Notes under the pieces: generated by a model
The model's database searches: none
What the model was told of the DNA's origin: nothing
Seen by the model: only the letters and a program-made list of their open reading frames with translations
Program-made: the position numbers and the translations under genes
Shown here: positions 9,123-17,693 of the stretch, piece by piece
Position numbering within the stretch: the first letter of the stretch is position 1
Layout: every line of letters starts with the position of its first letter
NCBI GenBank assembly: GCA_905182455.1
Contig: CAJJBJ010000004.1
Location: forward strand, 102,646-166,645
DNA from: an uncultured Planktomarina sp.
Lineage (GTDB): Bacteria > Pseudomonadota > Alphaproteobacteria > Rhodobacterales > Rhodobacteraceae
Direction of reading: 5' to 3'
DNA length: 64,000 nucleotides

Positions 9123-10727
9123 TTACGCCTGTGGGCGTCGTGGTTTGGCATTGCCGCCTACATTCGGCTTGCCTTTAAACTGACCAGGACGTCCACCGGG
9201 TTTGCCGCCTCGACCTTGGGGTTTCCCGCCGGGCTTGCCACCAAATTTTGAGGATGACGGGCCACGGTGATTGCGCTCACCATGTGGCACGGCGCCTTGT
9301 GGCAATTCTGCAGATGCCCCATGGGACTTGCGTGCCTTAGGTTTTGGAGCCTGCATGGCAGGACCATCATTGGTTGGATCCCAACGGCCTTCGAGTACGG
9401 GCTTCGCGTCATAACTTGGCTTGCCGCTGCCGGACGGTTTGCCACCGCCAGAGAATTTACCGCCAGCTTTTGCGCCAGGACGACCGCCATGGGATTTGTC
9501 TTTGCCCCAATTGTCACTGTCACGGCGTTGACCACCTGGGCCACCGCGGCCGGTCGGCTGCTTGCGTTTGGGTTTGCGGGTGTCTACGCCGGGGACGAGA
9601 TCCCACCGACGGCCACTGGCGATTGGAATTTCCGCCTTCAACACTTTTTCCACATCCTTCAATTCACCCATCTCATCAGGTGCAACAAAGGCAATGGCCC
9701 GACCATCACGGCCTGCACGCGCAGTCCGGCCGATCCGGTGTATGTAATTTTCAGGCACATTTGGCAGGTCATAGTTGTAAACAAAGCGTACGTCTGGAAT
9801 GTCCAAACCACGGGCGGCCACATCGGTGGCCACCAAAACTTTGATTTTGCCGGTGCGCAAGGAATCAATCGCGCGTTGGCGCTGACCTTGTGATTTATTT
9901 CCATGCACAGAATCTGTGGCGTAGCCAGATTTTTCGAGGGCTTTCATCAGGCGCTCGGAGCCGTGTTTGGTCCGGGCAAAAACGATGGCTGCATCGTCGC
10001 GGTGCTCGGCAAGTTTTTCTATCAGAAATTCAGTTTTGGCAACGCCGGCCACAAAGTGTACTTCTTGTGTGATCTTATCTGCAACCTCACCGGGACGCGA
10101 CACGGCAACCCGCTCTGGGTTTTTCAGGTAGGTGTCTGCCAATTCGTTCATGTGTTTTGGCATGGTTGCCGAAAACAGCATTGTTTGGCGTTCTTTGGCA
10201 AGCAACGGCGCGATTTGGCGCAGCGCATGGATAAAGCCAAGATCCAGCATTTGGTCGGCTTCATCGAGCACCAGAAATTGTGTTTGTGACAGATCAACGG
10301 CTTTGCGCTCAATCAAATCAATTAGGCGACCGGGCGTGGCGATCAAAAGATCTGTGCCACGGGCCAAACGGTTGATCTGTGAGCTGATGGACATGCCGCC
10401 CACAACCAAACCGACCTTTATATGGGTACCTTGTGAGTAGGCGGACAGATTGTCTTTGATCTGACCAGCCAGCTCGCGGGTGGGGGCCAAGATCAAACCA
10501 CGCACTGATTTAGGCATAGGCTTGCTGCCCACTTTCAGCAAATGGTTCATGATTGGCAGGCCGAAGGCCGCAGTTTTACCGGTGCCCGTCTGTGCCAGGC
10601 CCATCACGTCGCGGCCAGCCAGGGCATGCGGAATGGCTTGGACTTGGATTGGGGTTGGATCAACGATGCCTTGTGCGGCCAGTTGTTCCACGAGGCGAGG
10701 CATTAAGCCCAGTTCTTCAAACGTCAT
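9123..10727 (-). CDS. DEAD-box ATP-dependent RNA helicase (RhlE-like)
   Basis: 534 residues. All core motifs are present: Q motif, AQTGTGKT (Walker A), PTRELA, TPGRLIDL, VLDEADQ, FSATMP, then VATDVAARGLDIP and HRIGRTARAG. Residues after about 390 form a basic, glycine-, lysine- and proline-rich low-complexity tail (GGRPGAKAGGKFSGGGKPSG and similar), a likely RNA-binding tail as in RhlE/CsdA relatives. Such helicases act in ribosome assembly and cold adaptation. The 210-base leader contains a strong hairpin (see separate entry). Confidence 0.95.
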   Translation of the reverse strand: MTFEELGLMPRLVEQLAAQGIVDPTPIQVQAIPHALAGRDVMGLAQTGTGKTAAFGLPIMNHLLKVGSKPMPKSVRGLILAPTRELAGQIKDNLSAYSQGTHIKVGLVVGGMSISSQINRLARGTDLLIATPGRLIDLIERKAVDLSQTQFLVLDEADQMLDLGFIHALRQIAPLLAKERQTMLFSATMPKHMNELADTYLKNPERVAVSRPGEVADKITQEVHFVAGVAKTEFLIEKLAEHRDDAAIVFARTKHGSERLMKALEKSGYATDSVHGNKSQGQRQRAIDSLRTGKIKVLVATDVAARGLDIPDVRFVYNYDLPNVPENYIHRIGRTARAGRDGRAIAFVAPDEMGELKDVEKVLKAEIPIASGRRWDLVPGVDTRKPKRKQPTGRGGPGGQRRDSDNWGKDKSHGGRPGAKAGGKFSGGGKPSGSGKPSYDAKPVLEGRWDPTNDGPAMQAPKPKARKSHGASAELPQGAVPHGERNHRGPSSSKFGGKPGGKPQGRGGKPGGRPGQFKGKPNVGGNAKPRRPQA

Positions 10728-10813
10728 AATTTATCCCTTGCGCCGAAAAGCGCATAGTTGGCGGATCACTTCGATCATTTGGGCGGGATTGCCCTTTGAC
10801 TGTAACACGCATC

Positions 10814-10832
10814 CCCAAGGCAAAGCCTTGGG
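10814..10832. promoter_or_regulatory. Perfect 8-bp hairpin between rsmD and the helicase gene
   Basis: CCCAAGGC, three A, GCCTTGGG. It sits 105 bases after the rsmD stop and 87 bases before the helicase start, all on the minus strand. No T-run follows in either direction, so it is not a standard terminator. A leader structure or protein site is possible. Confidence 0.4.
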
Positions 10833-10937
10833 TTCGGTCAGGTCAAAGTGCTGCGTAAGCAGTCAGAATTGCCAACCGGACAGGGGCGCAGGTAGGCGCT
10901 GACTTGTAAGAAGTCAATCCCAACTATCACGCGATGC

Positions 10938-11480
10938 TTAACGTGGGCTTAACAGTGTGAGGGTTGTGCCACCAAATTTGCGGGTGTCTTGCATGATGAA
11001 ACCTTCGGGGGTCATGGCGGAAGCTTCTTCAAAAACAATCAGAGCGTCTGGCGCGATCCAGCCTTGGGCCCGCGCGCTGGTCAAAGCCTGTTCGCCAAGT
11101 GACTGGCCATAGGGCGGATCCAAAAACACCAAATCACAAGGTGCACCTGGTGTCAGCTTTGTGGCGTCTTGTGTCAGCAAAGTGGTGCCGTCAGAGGCTC
11201 TCATCAGGGTGATATTTTGCTGTATTAGTTTTTGTCCCACCCGACCGTTTTCGACAAAAGTGGCATGCTGCGCACCGCGCGACAGGGCCTCCAGCCCTAA
11301 AGCCCCCGTGCCGGCAAATAGATCCAAAACTCGAAGGCCGTTAAAATTCACCCAGTTTTGCAGAATATTAAACAGGCTTTCGCGCACCCGGTCTGTGGTG
11401 GGACGCAGATGTGCTGCCATGTCACCCTTGCCCAGATCGGCCAATTTCAGTCCACGATTTTTGCCGGCAATTATTCTCAT
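10938..11480 (-). CDS. rsmD: 16S rRNA (guanine(966)-N(2))-methyltransferase
   Basis: 180 residues, family length. It starts MRIIAGKNRGLKL, carries the SAM-binding LDLFAGTGALGLEALSRGA segment and the catalytic DPPY motif in LVFLDPPYGQ. It methylates G966 of 16S rRNA in the assembled 30S subunit. The ATG overlaps the stop of the upstream flavoprotein gene by 4 bases (TGA/ATG), giving a two-gene transcription unit. Confidence 0.95.
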   Translation of the reverse strand: MRIIAGKNRGLKLADLGKGDMAAHLRPTTDRVRESLFNILQNWVNFNGLRVLDLFAGTGALGLEALSRGAQHATFVENGRVGQKLIQQNITLMRASDGTTLLTQDATKLTPGAPCDLVFLDPPYGQSLGEQALTSARAQGWIAPDALIVFEEASAMTPEGFIMQDTRKFGGTTLTLLSPR

Positions 11481-12682
11481 CCTTGCAGTAGCGCCTTAAG
11501 GTCACTCTGCGGATCAGCTGCAATGGCGGGATCTGCGGATTTACCAGCCTCAATAAGCCGCTTGGCCACCATATAGGCCCGGGGATCATTCATGGCGTCG
11601 ACAGCCAGTAGGGTTCCGGACTTATAGTACCAATGTGAGCGCGCAGTGCCGCTGTCGCGCACGACGACATCTGTGAAACCGGTGTTCAAACCAGCAATCT
11701 GCAATTTTACGCTGTATTGATCGGACCAGAACCACGGCGTCGCGGTATAGTCTTGCCCAGCACCCATCATATTCGCGGCTACAACCTCGGCCTGATCAAT
11801 TGCATTGGGCACGCTTTCCAACCGGATGCGCCCGTCTTGATAGGGGAAGCTGGCGCAATCACCCGCAGCCCAAATATTTGGCACGGATGTTTGACCTTGG
11901 CTGTTGGTTTCTATGCCGTTGTTGAGTGTGAGCCCGGCGGCTTCGGCTAACCCTGTACCGGGCAAAATCCCAACCCCGACAATTGCAAAATCAATTTCAA
12001 GTGTTTGGCCATTACTGAGAGCTGCGCCAGTGACGTGACCCTCGCCGGTCAACCGCTCTAAGCCCACGCCCTCGAGGATCGTCACCCCATGGCTTTGGTG
12101 CAAGACGCGGAAGTAGTCTGAGGTTTCCGCACAGGCTACCCGTTGCAAAATTCTGTCAGCCATTTCCACCAATGTAACCTTTAAGCCCTTGGCCGCGGCC
12201 ACTGCCGCCGCTTCGAGTCCGATATACCCGCCACCAATGATCAACACATGGCCACCACGCCCAAAGGCAGGCTGCATCGCATCCACATCAGCCAAGCTGC
12301 GCACCGCAAACACACCATCCAGTCTGCCGCCAATAGCCGCTGGAAGTAGGCGTGGGGTGGAGCCTGTGGTGAGGGCCAGATGGTCATAGCTGAGTGTCTC
12401 ATCTCCGATGGAAATGCTATTTTCAGCGGAATTGATCGTCGTGACTTGGGTGTTCAGGCGCAAGGAAATCAGTTGTTCGGTGTAAAGGTCACGGGGGCGC
12501 AAATATAATCGGTCTAGAGCCATATCGCCCAAAAGGTATTTTTTAGACAAGGGAGGGCGTTGGTAGGGTGGGACTGGTTCATCGCCAATTAGCGTCACGT
12601 CGCCGTCATAGCCCAAGGCGCGCAATTTGATTGCCAAGGATGAACCCGCCTGACCTGCTCCAATAATAACAATTCCCGACAT
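11477..12682 (-). CDS. FAD-dependent ferredoxin/rubredoxin reductase-like oxidoreductase
   Basis: 401 residues. Two dinucleotide-binding motifs are present: IVIIGAGQAGSSLA at the N-terminus (FAD) and VLIIGGGYIGLEAAAVA near residue 147 (NAD(P)H). The FAD-binding WAAGDCASFP occurs near residue 275. The layout matches putidaredoxin/rhodocoxin reductases (Pyr_redox_2 plus the reductase C-terminal domain), which pass electrons from NADH to a [2Fe-2S] ferredoxin serving a P450 or dioxygenase. No ferredoxin or oxygenase gene lies nearby, so the partner is unknown. Divergent from the peroxiredoxin gene. Confidence 0.88.
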   Translation of the reverse strand: MSGIVIIGAGQAGSSLAIKLRALGYDGDVTLIGDEPVPPYQRPPLSKKYLLGDMALDRLYLRPRDLYTEQLISLRLNTQVTTINSAENSISIGDETLSYDHLALTTGSTPRLLPAAIGGRLDGVFAVRSLADVDAMQPAFGRGGHVLIIGGGYIGLEAAAVAAAKGLKVTLVEMADRILQRVACAETSDYFRVLHQSHGVTILEGVGLERLTGEGHVTGAALSNGQTLEIDFAIVGVGILPGTGLAEAAGLTLNNGIETNSQGQTSVPNIWAAGDCASFPYQDGRIRLESVPNAIDQAEVVAANMMGAGQDYTATPWFWSDQYSVKLQIAGLNTGFTDVVVRDSGTARSHWYYKSGTLLAVDAMNDPRAYMVAKRLIEAGKSADPAIAADPQSDLKALLQG

Positions 12683-12762
12683 TGCGCGCGACCTCTGGTA
12701 ACTTGATCCAAGTATCCTATATCTAAGCGCAGTAGATTTACAATGAATGAAGGATCAATGAA

Positions 12763-13254
12763 ATGGCAATATCTCAAGGTGACAAACTACCATCAACAAT
12801 ACTTCGACGCATGGGGAATGATGGTCCTGAGGAAGTCACAATTGATGCTCTGACGTCTGGTCGAAAAATCGTCCTCTTTGGCCTGCCTGGGGCATTCACA
12901 CCTACCTGTTCTTCGGCACATGTACCATCCTTCATTAGAACGATTGATCAATTCAGAGCTAAAGGTGTGGATGAGATCGTATGCGTTGCGGTGAACGACG
13001 TCCATGTGATGCGGGAGTGGAGCAAAGTAAGTGGTGCCGCCGCCGCGGGTCTGTCTATGTGGGCCGATCCGGTCAGCGCTTTTACAACAGCGATCGGCAT
13101 GAATTTTGATGTTGAGGCAGTGGGCTTTGTTGGGCGTTCATCACGCTATGCGATGCTGGTGGATGACGGTGTTGTTAGCATCTTAAACTTAGAAACTGCG
13201 CGGGGCATTTGCGACATCTCCGGTGGAGAGAACTTGCTCGCCGACATGGGTTAA
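12763..13254 (+). CDS. Peroxiredoxin (Prx5-like)
   Basis: 163 residues of the redoxin family. The peroxidatic cysteine is C49 in GAFTPTCSSAHVP, as in Prx5/AhpE-like enzymes that reduce hydrogen peroxide and alkyl hydroperoxides with glutaredoxin or thioredoxin. A second cysteine lies near the C-terminus (RGICDISGGENLL) and could be resolving. Cytoplasmic: no signal peptide. It is transcribed away from a flavoprotein reductase with 80 bases between starts, so the two might share regulation. Confidence 0.9.
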   Translation: MAISQGDKLPSTILRRMGNDGPEEVTIDALTSGRKIVLFGLPGAFTPTCSSAHVPSFIRTIDQFRAKGVDEIVCVAVNDVHVMREWSKVSGAAAAGLSMWADPVSAFTTAIGMNFDVEAVGFVGRSSRYAMLVDDGVVSILNLETARGICDISGGENLLADMG

Positions 13255-13270
13255 CTTACCCGCTCAGATA

Positions 13271-13558
13271 TTAGCTGGCCGCCGTGTCCATACGTTCGGC
13301 CAGTTTTACATCCAGATCCGACAAGCCATCACAATCATGAGTGGTCAAAATCACCTGAACACGGTTGTAGGTGTTGGACCATTCCGGATGGTGATCCAGC
13401 TTTTCGGCCCAGAGAGCCATCTCGGTCATCCAAGCCCAGGCCTGACGAAAAGTTTTGAATTTAAAATCCTTTGTCAAAGCATCGCGCCCTTCAACCATGG
13501 ACCAGCCGGATCCAAAAAGAGGGTCTAAGGTGCTTCGGTCTGTCAGGGCTTTGGTCAT
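13271..13558 (-). CDS. 4a-hydroxytetrahydrobiopterin dehydratase (pterin-4a-carbinolamine dehydratase)
   Basis: 95 residues with the family signature: KLDHHPEW, then NTYNRVQVILTTHD and GLSDLDVKLA. It regenerates tetrahydropterin after aromatic amino-acid hydroxylation. No phenylalanine hydroxylase is seen nearby. The start overlaps the stop of the DUF482 gene by 4 bases, making it the last gene of a four-gene leftward set. It converges on the peroxiredoxin gene. Confidence 0.94.
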   Translation of the reverse strand: MTKALTDRSTLDPLFGSGWSMVEGRDALTKDFKFKTFRQAWAWMTEMALWAEKLDHHPEWSNTYNRVQVILTTHDCDGLSDLDVKLAERMDTAAS

Positions 13559-14781
13559 TGTTGTTCCTCAATCTCTACTTTTTTAAAGGGGCCATAGCTG
13601 GTCAGTACGTCAATTTCGTCGTCGACCGCTTCACGCTCGGCTTGTAAGTACCGTGCAACCGCGTCGGAAAATCCGGCATCGCCGAACCAATGCAGCGAAT
13701 GGGTGACAACCGGCAAATACCCACGGGCCAGCTTGTGAGCGCCTTGGGCACCAGCCTCTACACGCAGCAGGCGCTGGGAAATGGCGAAGTCGATGGCTTG
13801 ATAGTAGCACAATTCGAAATGCAGGCAGGGGAAATCCTGAACACAGCCCCAATATCGGCCGTAAAGCGCATCACGCCCTATAAAGTTTAGTGCTCCGGCC
13901 ACATATCTGCAATCGATTTTCGCCAAAACTAATAGCATGTCATGGCGCAGATGCGCTTGGGCTTCATTGAAAAACTGGCGTGTAAGATAGGGCGTGCCCC
14001 ATTTGCGCGCGCCGGTATCTTGATAGAATGTCCAAAAGGCATCCCAATGATGTGGTTGAATATCATCCCCTGTCAAAATTTCGATATCACCACCAAAATC
14101 TTGAGCTTGGGTGCGTTCTTTGCGGATGTTCTTGCGCTTGCGGCTGCTGAGATTGGCCAGAAAATCATCGAAACTGTCGTAACCGTCATTAATCCAATGA
14201 AATTGCTGCGATTTGCGTGGATGTAGGCCCATTTGCGCCCCGGCCTCTGCTTCGGATTGGGTGCAAAAAGTAATGTGGAGGGAGGATAGCTTATGTTCTG
14301 CAGCCAGTTGTACTGCGCCCTGAACTAAAGCGGATCGAGCGATCTCGACATGCTCTGGTGCCACCAAAAGCCGCCGTCCAGTGGCAGGGGTATGGGGCAC
14401 GGCCATCTGCAATTTAGGGTAATACTCGCCACCAGAGTTTTCATAGGCCTGCGCAAAATTATGATCGAAGATATATTCACCTTGGCTGTGGCTTTTGCCG
14501 TAGAGTGGGGCCACGCCGATGGTTTTACCTTCCTGTTTGGCCTGTAAATAATGCGGGGTCCAACCGGTACCGGTCCCGACGGAATGGCTGTCTTCCAGCG
14601 CCTTCAAAAAGCGATGCGTGGTAAAGGGATCTGCAGGACGGCCATCTTTGGCCTCCGGGCAGGCACAGCTGTCCCACTCTGCCTCAGAGATTTGAGACAG
14701 GTTGGTGAGCACGTTGATTTCTATTTTCGTCTCTTGACCCACGGTGCTCTCAGTATATTGCTTATATTCAAAATGCGGCAT
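13555..14781 (-). CDS. GNAT-like protein of the DUF482 (peptidogalycan biosynthesis) family
   Basis: 408 residues from the ATG at 14781; a TTG three codons earlier is possible. Family features are PFTTHRFLKALE near the start, EYIFDHNFAQAYE, YYPKLQMAVPHTPATGRRLL and LSSRKRKNIRKERTQ, followed by a FemAB/GNAT-like C-terminal half with LNFIGRDALYGRYWG. DUF482 proteins are predicted acyltransferases of unknown substrate. It follows the phosphodiesterase gene by 12 bases and overlaps the pterin dehydratase gene. Confidence 0.85.
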   Translation of the reverse strand: MPHFEYKQYTESTVGQETKIEINVLTNLSQISEAEWDSCACPEAKDGRPADPFTTHRFLKALEDSHSVGTGTGWTPHYLQAKQEGKTIGVAPLYGKSHSQGEYIFDHNFAQAYENSGGEYYPKLQMAVPHTPATGRRLLVAPEHVEIARSALVQGAVQLAAEHKLSSLHITFCTQSEAEAGAQMGLHPRKSQQFHWINDGYDSFDDFLANLSSRKRKNIRKERTQAQDFGGDIEILTGDDIQPHHWDAFWTFYQDTGARKWGTPYLTRQFFNEAQAHLRHDMLLVLAKIDCRYVAGALNFIGRDALYGRYWGCVQDFPCLHFELCYYQAIDFAISQRLLRVEAGAQGAHKLARGYLPVVTHSLHWFGDAGFSDAVARYLQAEREAVDDEIDVLTSYGPFKKVEIEEQQ

Positions 14782-14793
14782 GATGGCCAAAGG

Positions 14794-15549
14794 TCAAGCG
14801 AGATAACCGTCGAAGGTGATATTGTCTGCAATGGTTTGGGCTTTTACTGCATCGGCTCGTGATTGCACGGTCCAACAAAGGATAGGCACACCCTGAGCTT
14901 TAAGATCGGTGACCACTTGATCATCTAATTGTGCATGATTGTGGGAAATAAAACAGGCGCCGACCCTATCAAAATCAGAAACCTTACTCAGATATTCGCG
15001 GGTGTTGGAGGAAAGTGTTGGCCAATCAGTGGCCGTAAACCGATCTGTTACCAAACCGACCGGTGTTTCAGGGCTCAGCGCCGCAAAGACAGCTATTGCA
15101 TTTGGGTTGAAGGACATCACGGCCACGTCGCCGTCATAGGATTTCAACGCCGCCGCAACGGCTTCTTCAAGCGGGCCCACATCGCCGCCCATATTGCCGT
15201 CTTGATCTTTGATTTCGATCAACAGCGGAACCCGACCTGCCACCAACGCCAAAGTTTGCTCTAAGCTTGGTATGGTCTCTTGCCCGCCTGTTAGGATGAT
15301 TTCCGACAGAGCTTGTGCGCTGTGCAGGGCAAGGGCACCGGTTTGGGATGTGAGGCGACCAAGGTGATAGTCATGAAACACCATCGCGGTCGCATCGCTT
15401 GACAGCTGCACGTCAATTTCAATGCCATAGTCCGCCGCAATCGCTGCATTTAGAGCCGCAGGCGAATTTTCAGCGCGCCCATCCGCTGCACAATGTAATC
15501 CACGATGGGCAATGGGGCGGGCTAGGAAACTGGCGGGCAGGTTTGTCAT
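14794..15549 (-). CDS. Glycerophosphodiester phosphodiesterase family protein
   Basis: 251 residues of the GDPD TIM barrel. Catalytic and metal residues are seen in IAHRGLHC (H, R), ENSPAALNAAIAADYGIEIDV (E, E, D) and MVFHDYHLGRLT (H). It hydrolyses deacylated phospholipids to glycerol-3-phosphate and an alcohol. No signal peptide, so it is probably cytoplasmic. Its ATG overlaps the RidA stop (ATGA). Confidence 0.92.
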   Translation of the reverse strand: MTNLPASFLARPIAHRGLHCAADGRAENSPAALNAAIAADYGIEIDVQLSSDATAMVFHDYHLGRLTSQTGALALHSAQALSEIILTGGQETIPSLEQTLALVAGRVPLLIEIKDQDGNMGGDVGPLEEAVAAALKSYDGDVAVMSFNPNAIAVFAALSPETPVGLVTDRFTATDWPTLSSNTREYLSKVSDFDRVGACFISHNHAQLDDQVVTDLKAQGVPILCWTVQSRADAVKAQTIADNITFDGYLA

Positions 15550-16010
15550 GCGATTTGGAAGATCCCTTCGATCTCCACCGCAACGCCCATGGGCAATGAG
15601 GGCGATGAAACCGCAGCACGAGCATGTTTGCCGGCATCTCCAAGGGCTTCCACCAAGAAATCCGATGCGCCGTTTATGACTTTGGGCTGTTCAGTATAAT
15701 CTTGGGTGGAATTCACAAACCCTGACAGTTTCACCACGCGTACCAAACGATCCAGATCGCCGCCGCATGCGGCCTTGACTTGAGCCAATAAAGCAATGGC
15801 GCATGTGCGCGCTGCGGAAGCACCATCTTCGGTCGACATATTGTCACCAAGTTTTCCAATGATGAATCCATCGGCATTTTGACTTATCTGACCCGACACG
15901 TAAACTAAGTCACCGACCTGTACATAGGGTACATAATTTGCAGCAGGTGCGGGCGCGTCTGGCAATGTGACGCCCAATTCAGCGAGTCTTGTTTCAAATG
16001 TTCTAGCCAT
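15546..16010 (-). CDS. RidA family protein (reactive enamine/imine deaminase or relative)
   Basis: 154 residues from the ATG at 16010 (MARTFETRLAELG); an upstream in-frame start would add six residues. Matches the YjgF/YER057c/UK114 fold of the longer bacterial subgroup: YVSGQIS, then RTCAIALLAQVKAACGGDLDRL and a C-terminal AVSSPSLPMGVAVEIEGIF. Canonical RidA hydrolyses enamines made by PLP enzymes. The catalytic arginine of archetypal RidA is not placed with certainty, so deaminase activity is inferred. First gene of the four-gene leftward set. Confidence 0.88.
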   Translation of the reverse strand: MARTFETRLAELGVTLPDAPAPAANYVPYVQVGDLVYVSGQISQNADGFIIGKLGDNMSTEDGASAARTCAIALLAQVKAACGGDLDRLVRVVKLSGFVNSTQDYTEQPKVINGASDFLVEALGDAGKHARAAVSSPSLPMGVAVEIEGIFQIA

Positions 16011-16362
16011 CTTGAGTCTCCCAATCAATTTTCTTAACCAGCGATATGCTTAAATATCATCTGAGAAAAGCGTAAAACTGGCTTTGTTGTACAGTGCTCG
16101 CAAAGTAATTTGCGATCAGTTGTAGAAAATAAGTCAATGGGCTGCGATCTTGGTGTGCAAGAATACCTCCAGAGGGATGCCAGTACGGGAGTTTGGTGAA
16201 CTCATGTTTTTCGTCGTGAAAATCAATTTCCATGGTCCTGCACCAAATGGAGTAATTTCAGAGGCCTGTAACTCGTTTGCAACAACTCATAGGTGGAAAT
16301 TGCTTACCATTTGCCGAACATGCCACAAGAAACTAAGACAAGGGTTAGCAATAGGTGGATCA
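16011..16362. other. Divergent intergenic region between the RidA gene and mlaA
   Basis: 350 bases without a convincing gene. It must hold the promoters of the leftward RidA-to-pterin-dehydratase set and of the rightward mla genes. One inverted repeat is clear: CGCAAA, GTAA, TTTGCG at 16099-16114. An open frame from 16150 runs into mlaA, but the N-terminal 71 residues it would add precede a proper lipoprotein signal and look non-coding. Confidence 0.5.
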
Positions 16363-17104
16363 ATGTTTGAACACGTTAGACGCGTAATAATTCTAATCGC
16401 TACGGGGCTAATACTGCTACTGTCTGCCTGCAGCCCGCGCTCGGGGGCGGTGTTAGATGACCCGTTCGAGCGGCTCAACCGAGCCACTCATGCCTTTAAC
16501 AAAGGGCTGGATCGCAACCTATTATCCCCTGTTTCTAAGGGCTATACTGCTGTTGTTCCCGACCCGGTCGAAAATGGTATTTCAAACTTTGCCAGCAATC
16601 TGAGTTTGCCAGGCAAGGTGGTGAACAATATTTTGCAATTGGATATCTCAGCGGCTTCCAGCAATACGTTCCGATTCGTCATCAACAGCACATTTGGGCT
16701 GGTGGGCCTTTTTGACCCGTCTGGTTCGATGGGCTTTGAGGAACGCGATGCCGATTTCGGCCAAACGCTACAGCTTTGGGGCGTGGGTGAGGGTGCCTAT
16801 GCTGAATTGCCGGTATTCGGTCCGTCGAATATGCGCGATGGCATTGGCCTTATCGTCGATATGGTTCTCCTGGATCCCGCGAGCTCATACATTAAAGTCT
16901 CCAGTGACCACCTACCGAACCGGATCACGAGTTGGTGAAGTGTTGCAAAAACGACAAATTTATGGCGCCCAAATCGATGAAATTCTATATAAAAGTGCTG
17001 ATAGCTATGCCCAATCTCGGCTTGTCTATTTGCAAAGCCGCCGTTTCCAATTGAAAGATAACCCAAGCGATGCTTACATTGACCCCTATGCTGACCTTGA
17101 ATAA
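16363..17104 (+). pseudogene. mlaA: MlaA family phospholipid-binding lipoprotein, split by a frameshift
   Basis: Starts at ATG 16363 after AGGTGG. Lipobox LSAC follows a hydrophobic signal, then the MlaA core: DPFERLNRATHAFNKGLD, FASNLSLPGKVVNNILQ, FVINSTFGLVGLFDP and VFGPSNMRDGIG. The frame ends at TGA 16936-16938 after PNRITSW. The next frame (+1) carries the expected C-terminus, with SRVGEVLQKRQIYGAQ, KSADSYAQSRLVYLQSRR and ending DPYADLE at 17104. One extra base at about 16921-16930 explains the break. MlaA is the outer-membrane component that removes surface phospholipid. It is either a real mutation or a sequence error. Confidence 0.88.
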
Positions 17105-17693
17105 ACAGCCCATCGCGCGCCGTTCTTTTTTGCTTGGTCTGACCTCAACTATGGTTGCTGGTCCGGCTTTCGCATTGGACAAGGCCACGGCCACACAATT
17201 GGTCGATAGGTTGGTTGCTGAGATTAACCGCGCGATTAATTTTGGCGGTTCAGAAACCAAATTGATTAGGGCGTTTGAAAATATTTTTGCGCAATATGCA
17301 GATGTAAATATCATCGCTCGGTCCGCTTTGGGCCCAGCGGCGCGTTCCGCAAGTTCTTCAGAGTTGAGCGCGTTTATCCTTGCGTTTAGAGGTTATATCG
17401 CGCGAAAATATGGCAAGCGGTTCCAAGAATTTATTGGCAGTGAGATTGTAGTCAAGGGTACCAAAAATCGTGGAAAATTCTTTGAGGTTGAGGCTTCGGT
17501 ACGGCTCAAAGGGACAACTCCCTTCGAAGTGTCGTTCCGCGTGTCGGATCGGTCAGGTGAGAATTTGTTTTTTGATATTATCATTGAAGGCATCAGTTTA
17601 CTGTCGTCTGAACGCGTTGAAATCGGCGCATTGTTGGACGCACGCAATGGCAACATTGCGCGGCTGACCCGAGATTTAGTAAACCTAGGCTAG
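17070..17693 (+). CDS. mlaC: MlaC/Ttg2D family periplasmic phospholipid-binding protein
   Basis: 207 residues. The N-terminus has a twin-arginine-like signal (ARRSFLLGLTSTMVAGPAFA). The mature protein follows the MlaC pattern: VDRLVAEINRAIN, FENIFAQYADVNIIARSALG, FRGYIARKYGKRFQEF and a DIIIEGISLLSSERVEI strand. It shuttles phospholipid between MlaA and the inner-membrane MlaFEDB complex. It overlaps the 3' end of mlaA by 35 bases, and an ATG at 17088 is an alternative start. An MlaD-like gene lies 31 kb away. Confidence 0.88.
   Translation: MLTLTPMLTLNKQPIARRSFLLGLTSTMVAGPAFALDKATATQLVDRLVAEINRAINFGGSETKLIRAFENIFAQYADVNIIARSALGPAARSASSSELSAFILAFRGYIARKYGKRFQEFIGSEIVVKGTKNRGKFFEVEASVRLKGTTPFEVSFRVSDRSGENLFFDIIIEGISLLSSERVEIGALLDARNGNIARLTRDLVNLG

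Noticed and set aside
9123..9600. The low-complexity end of the helicase as a separate repeat locus
   Set aside because: It is in frame with the helicase and is the usual glycine- and lysine-rich tail of RhlE-type proteins.
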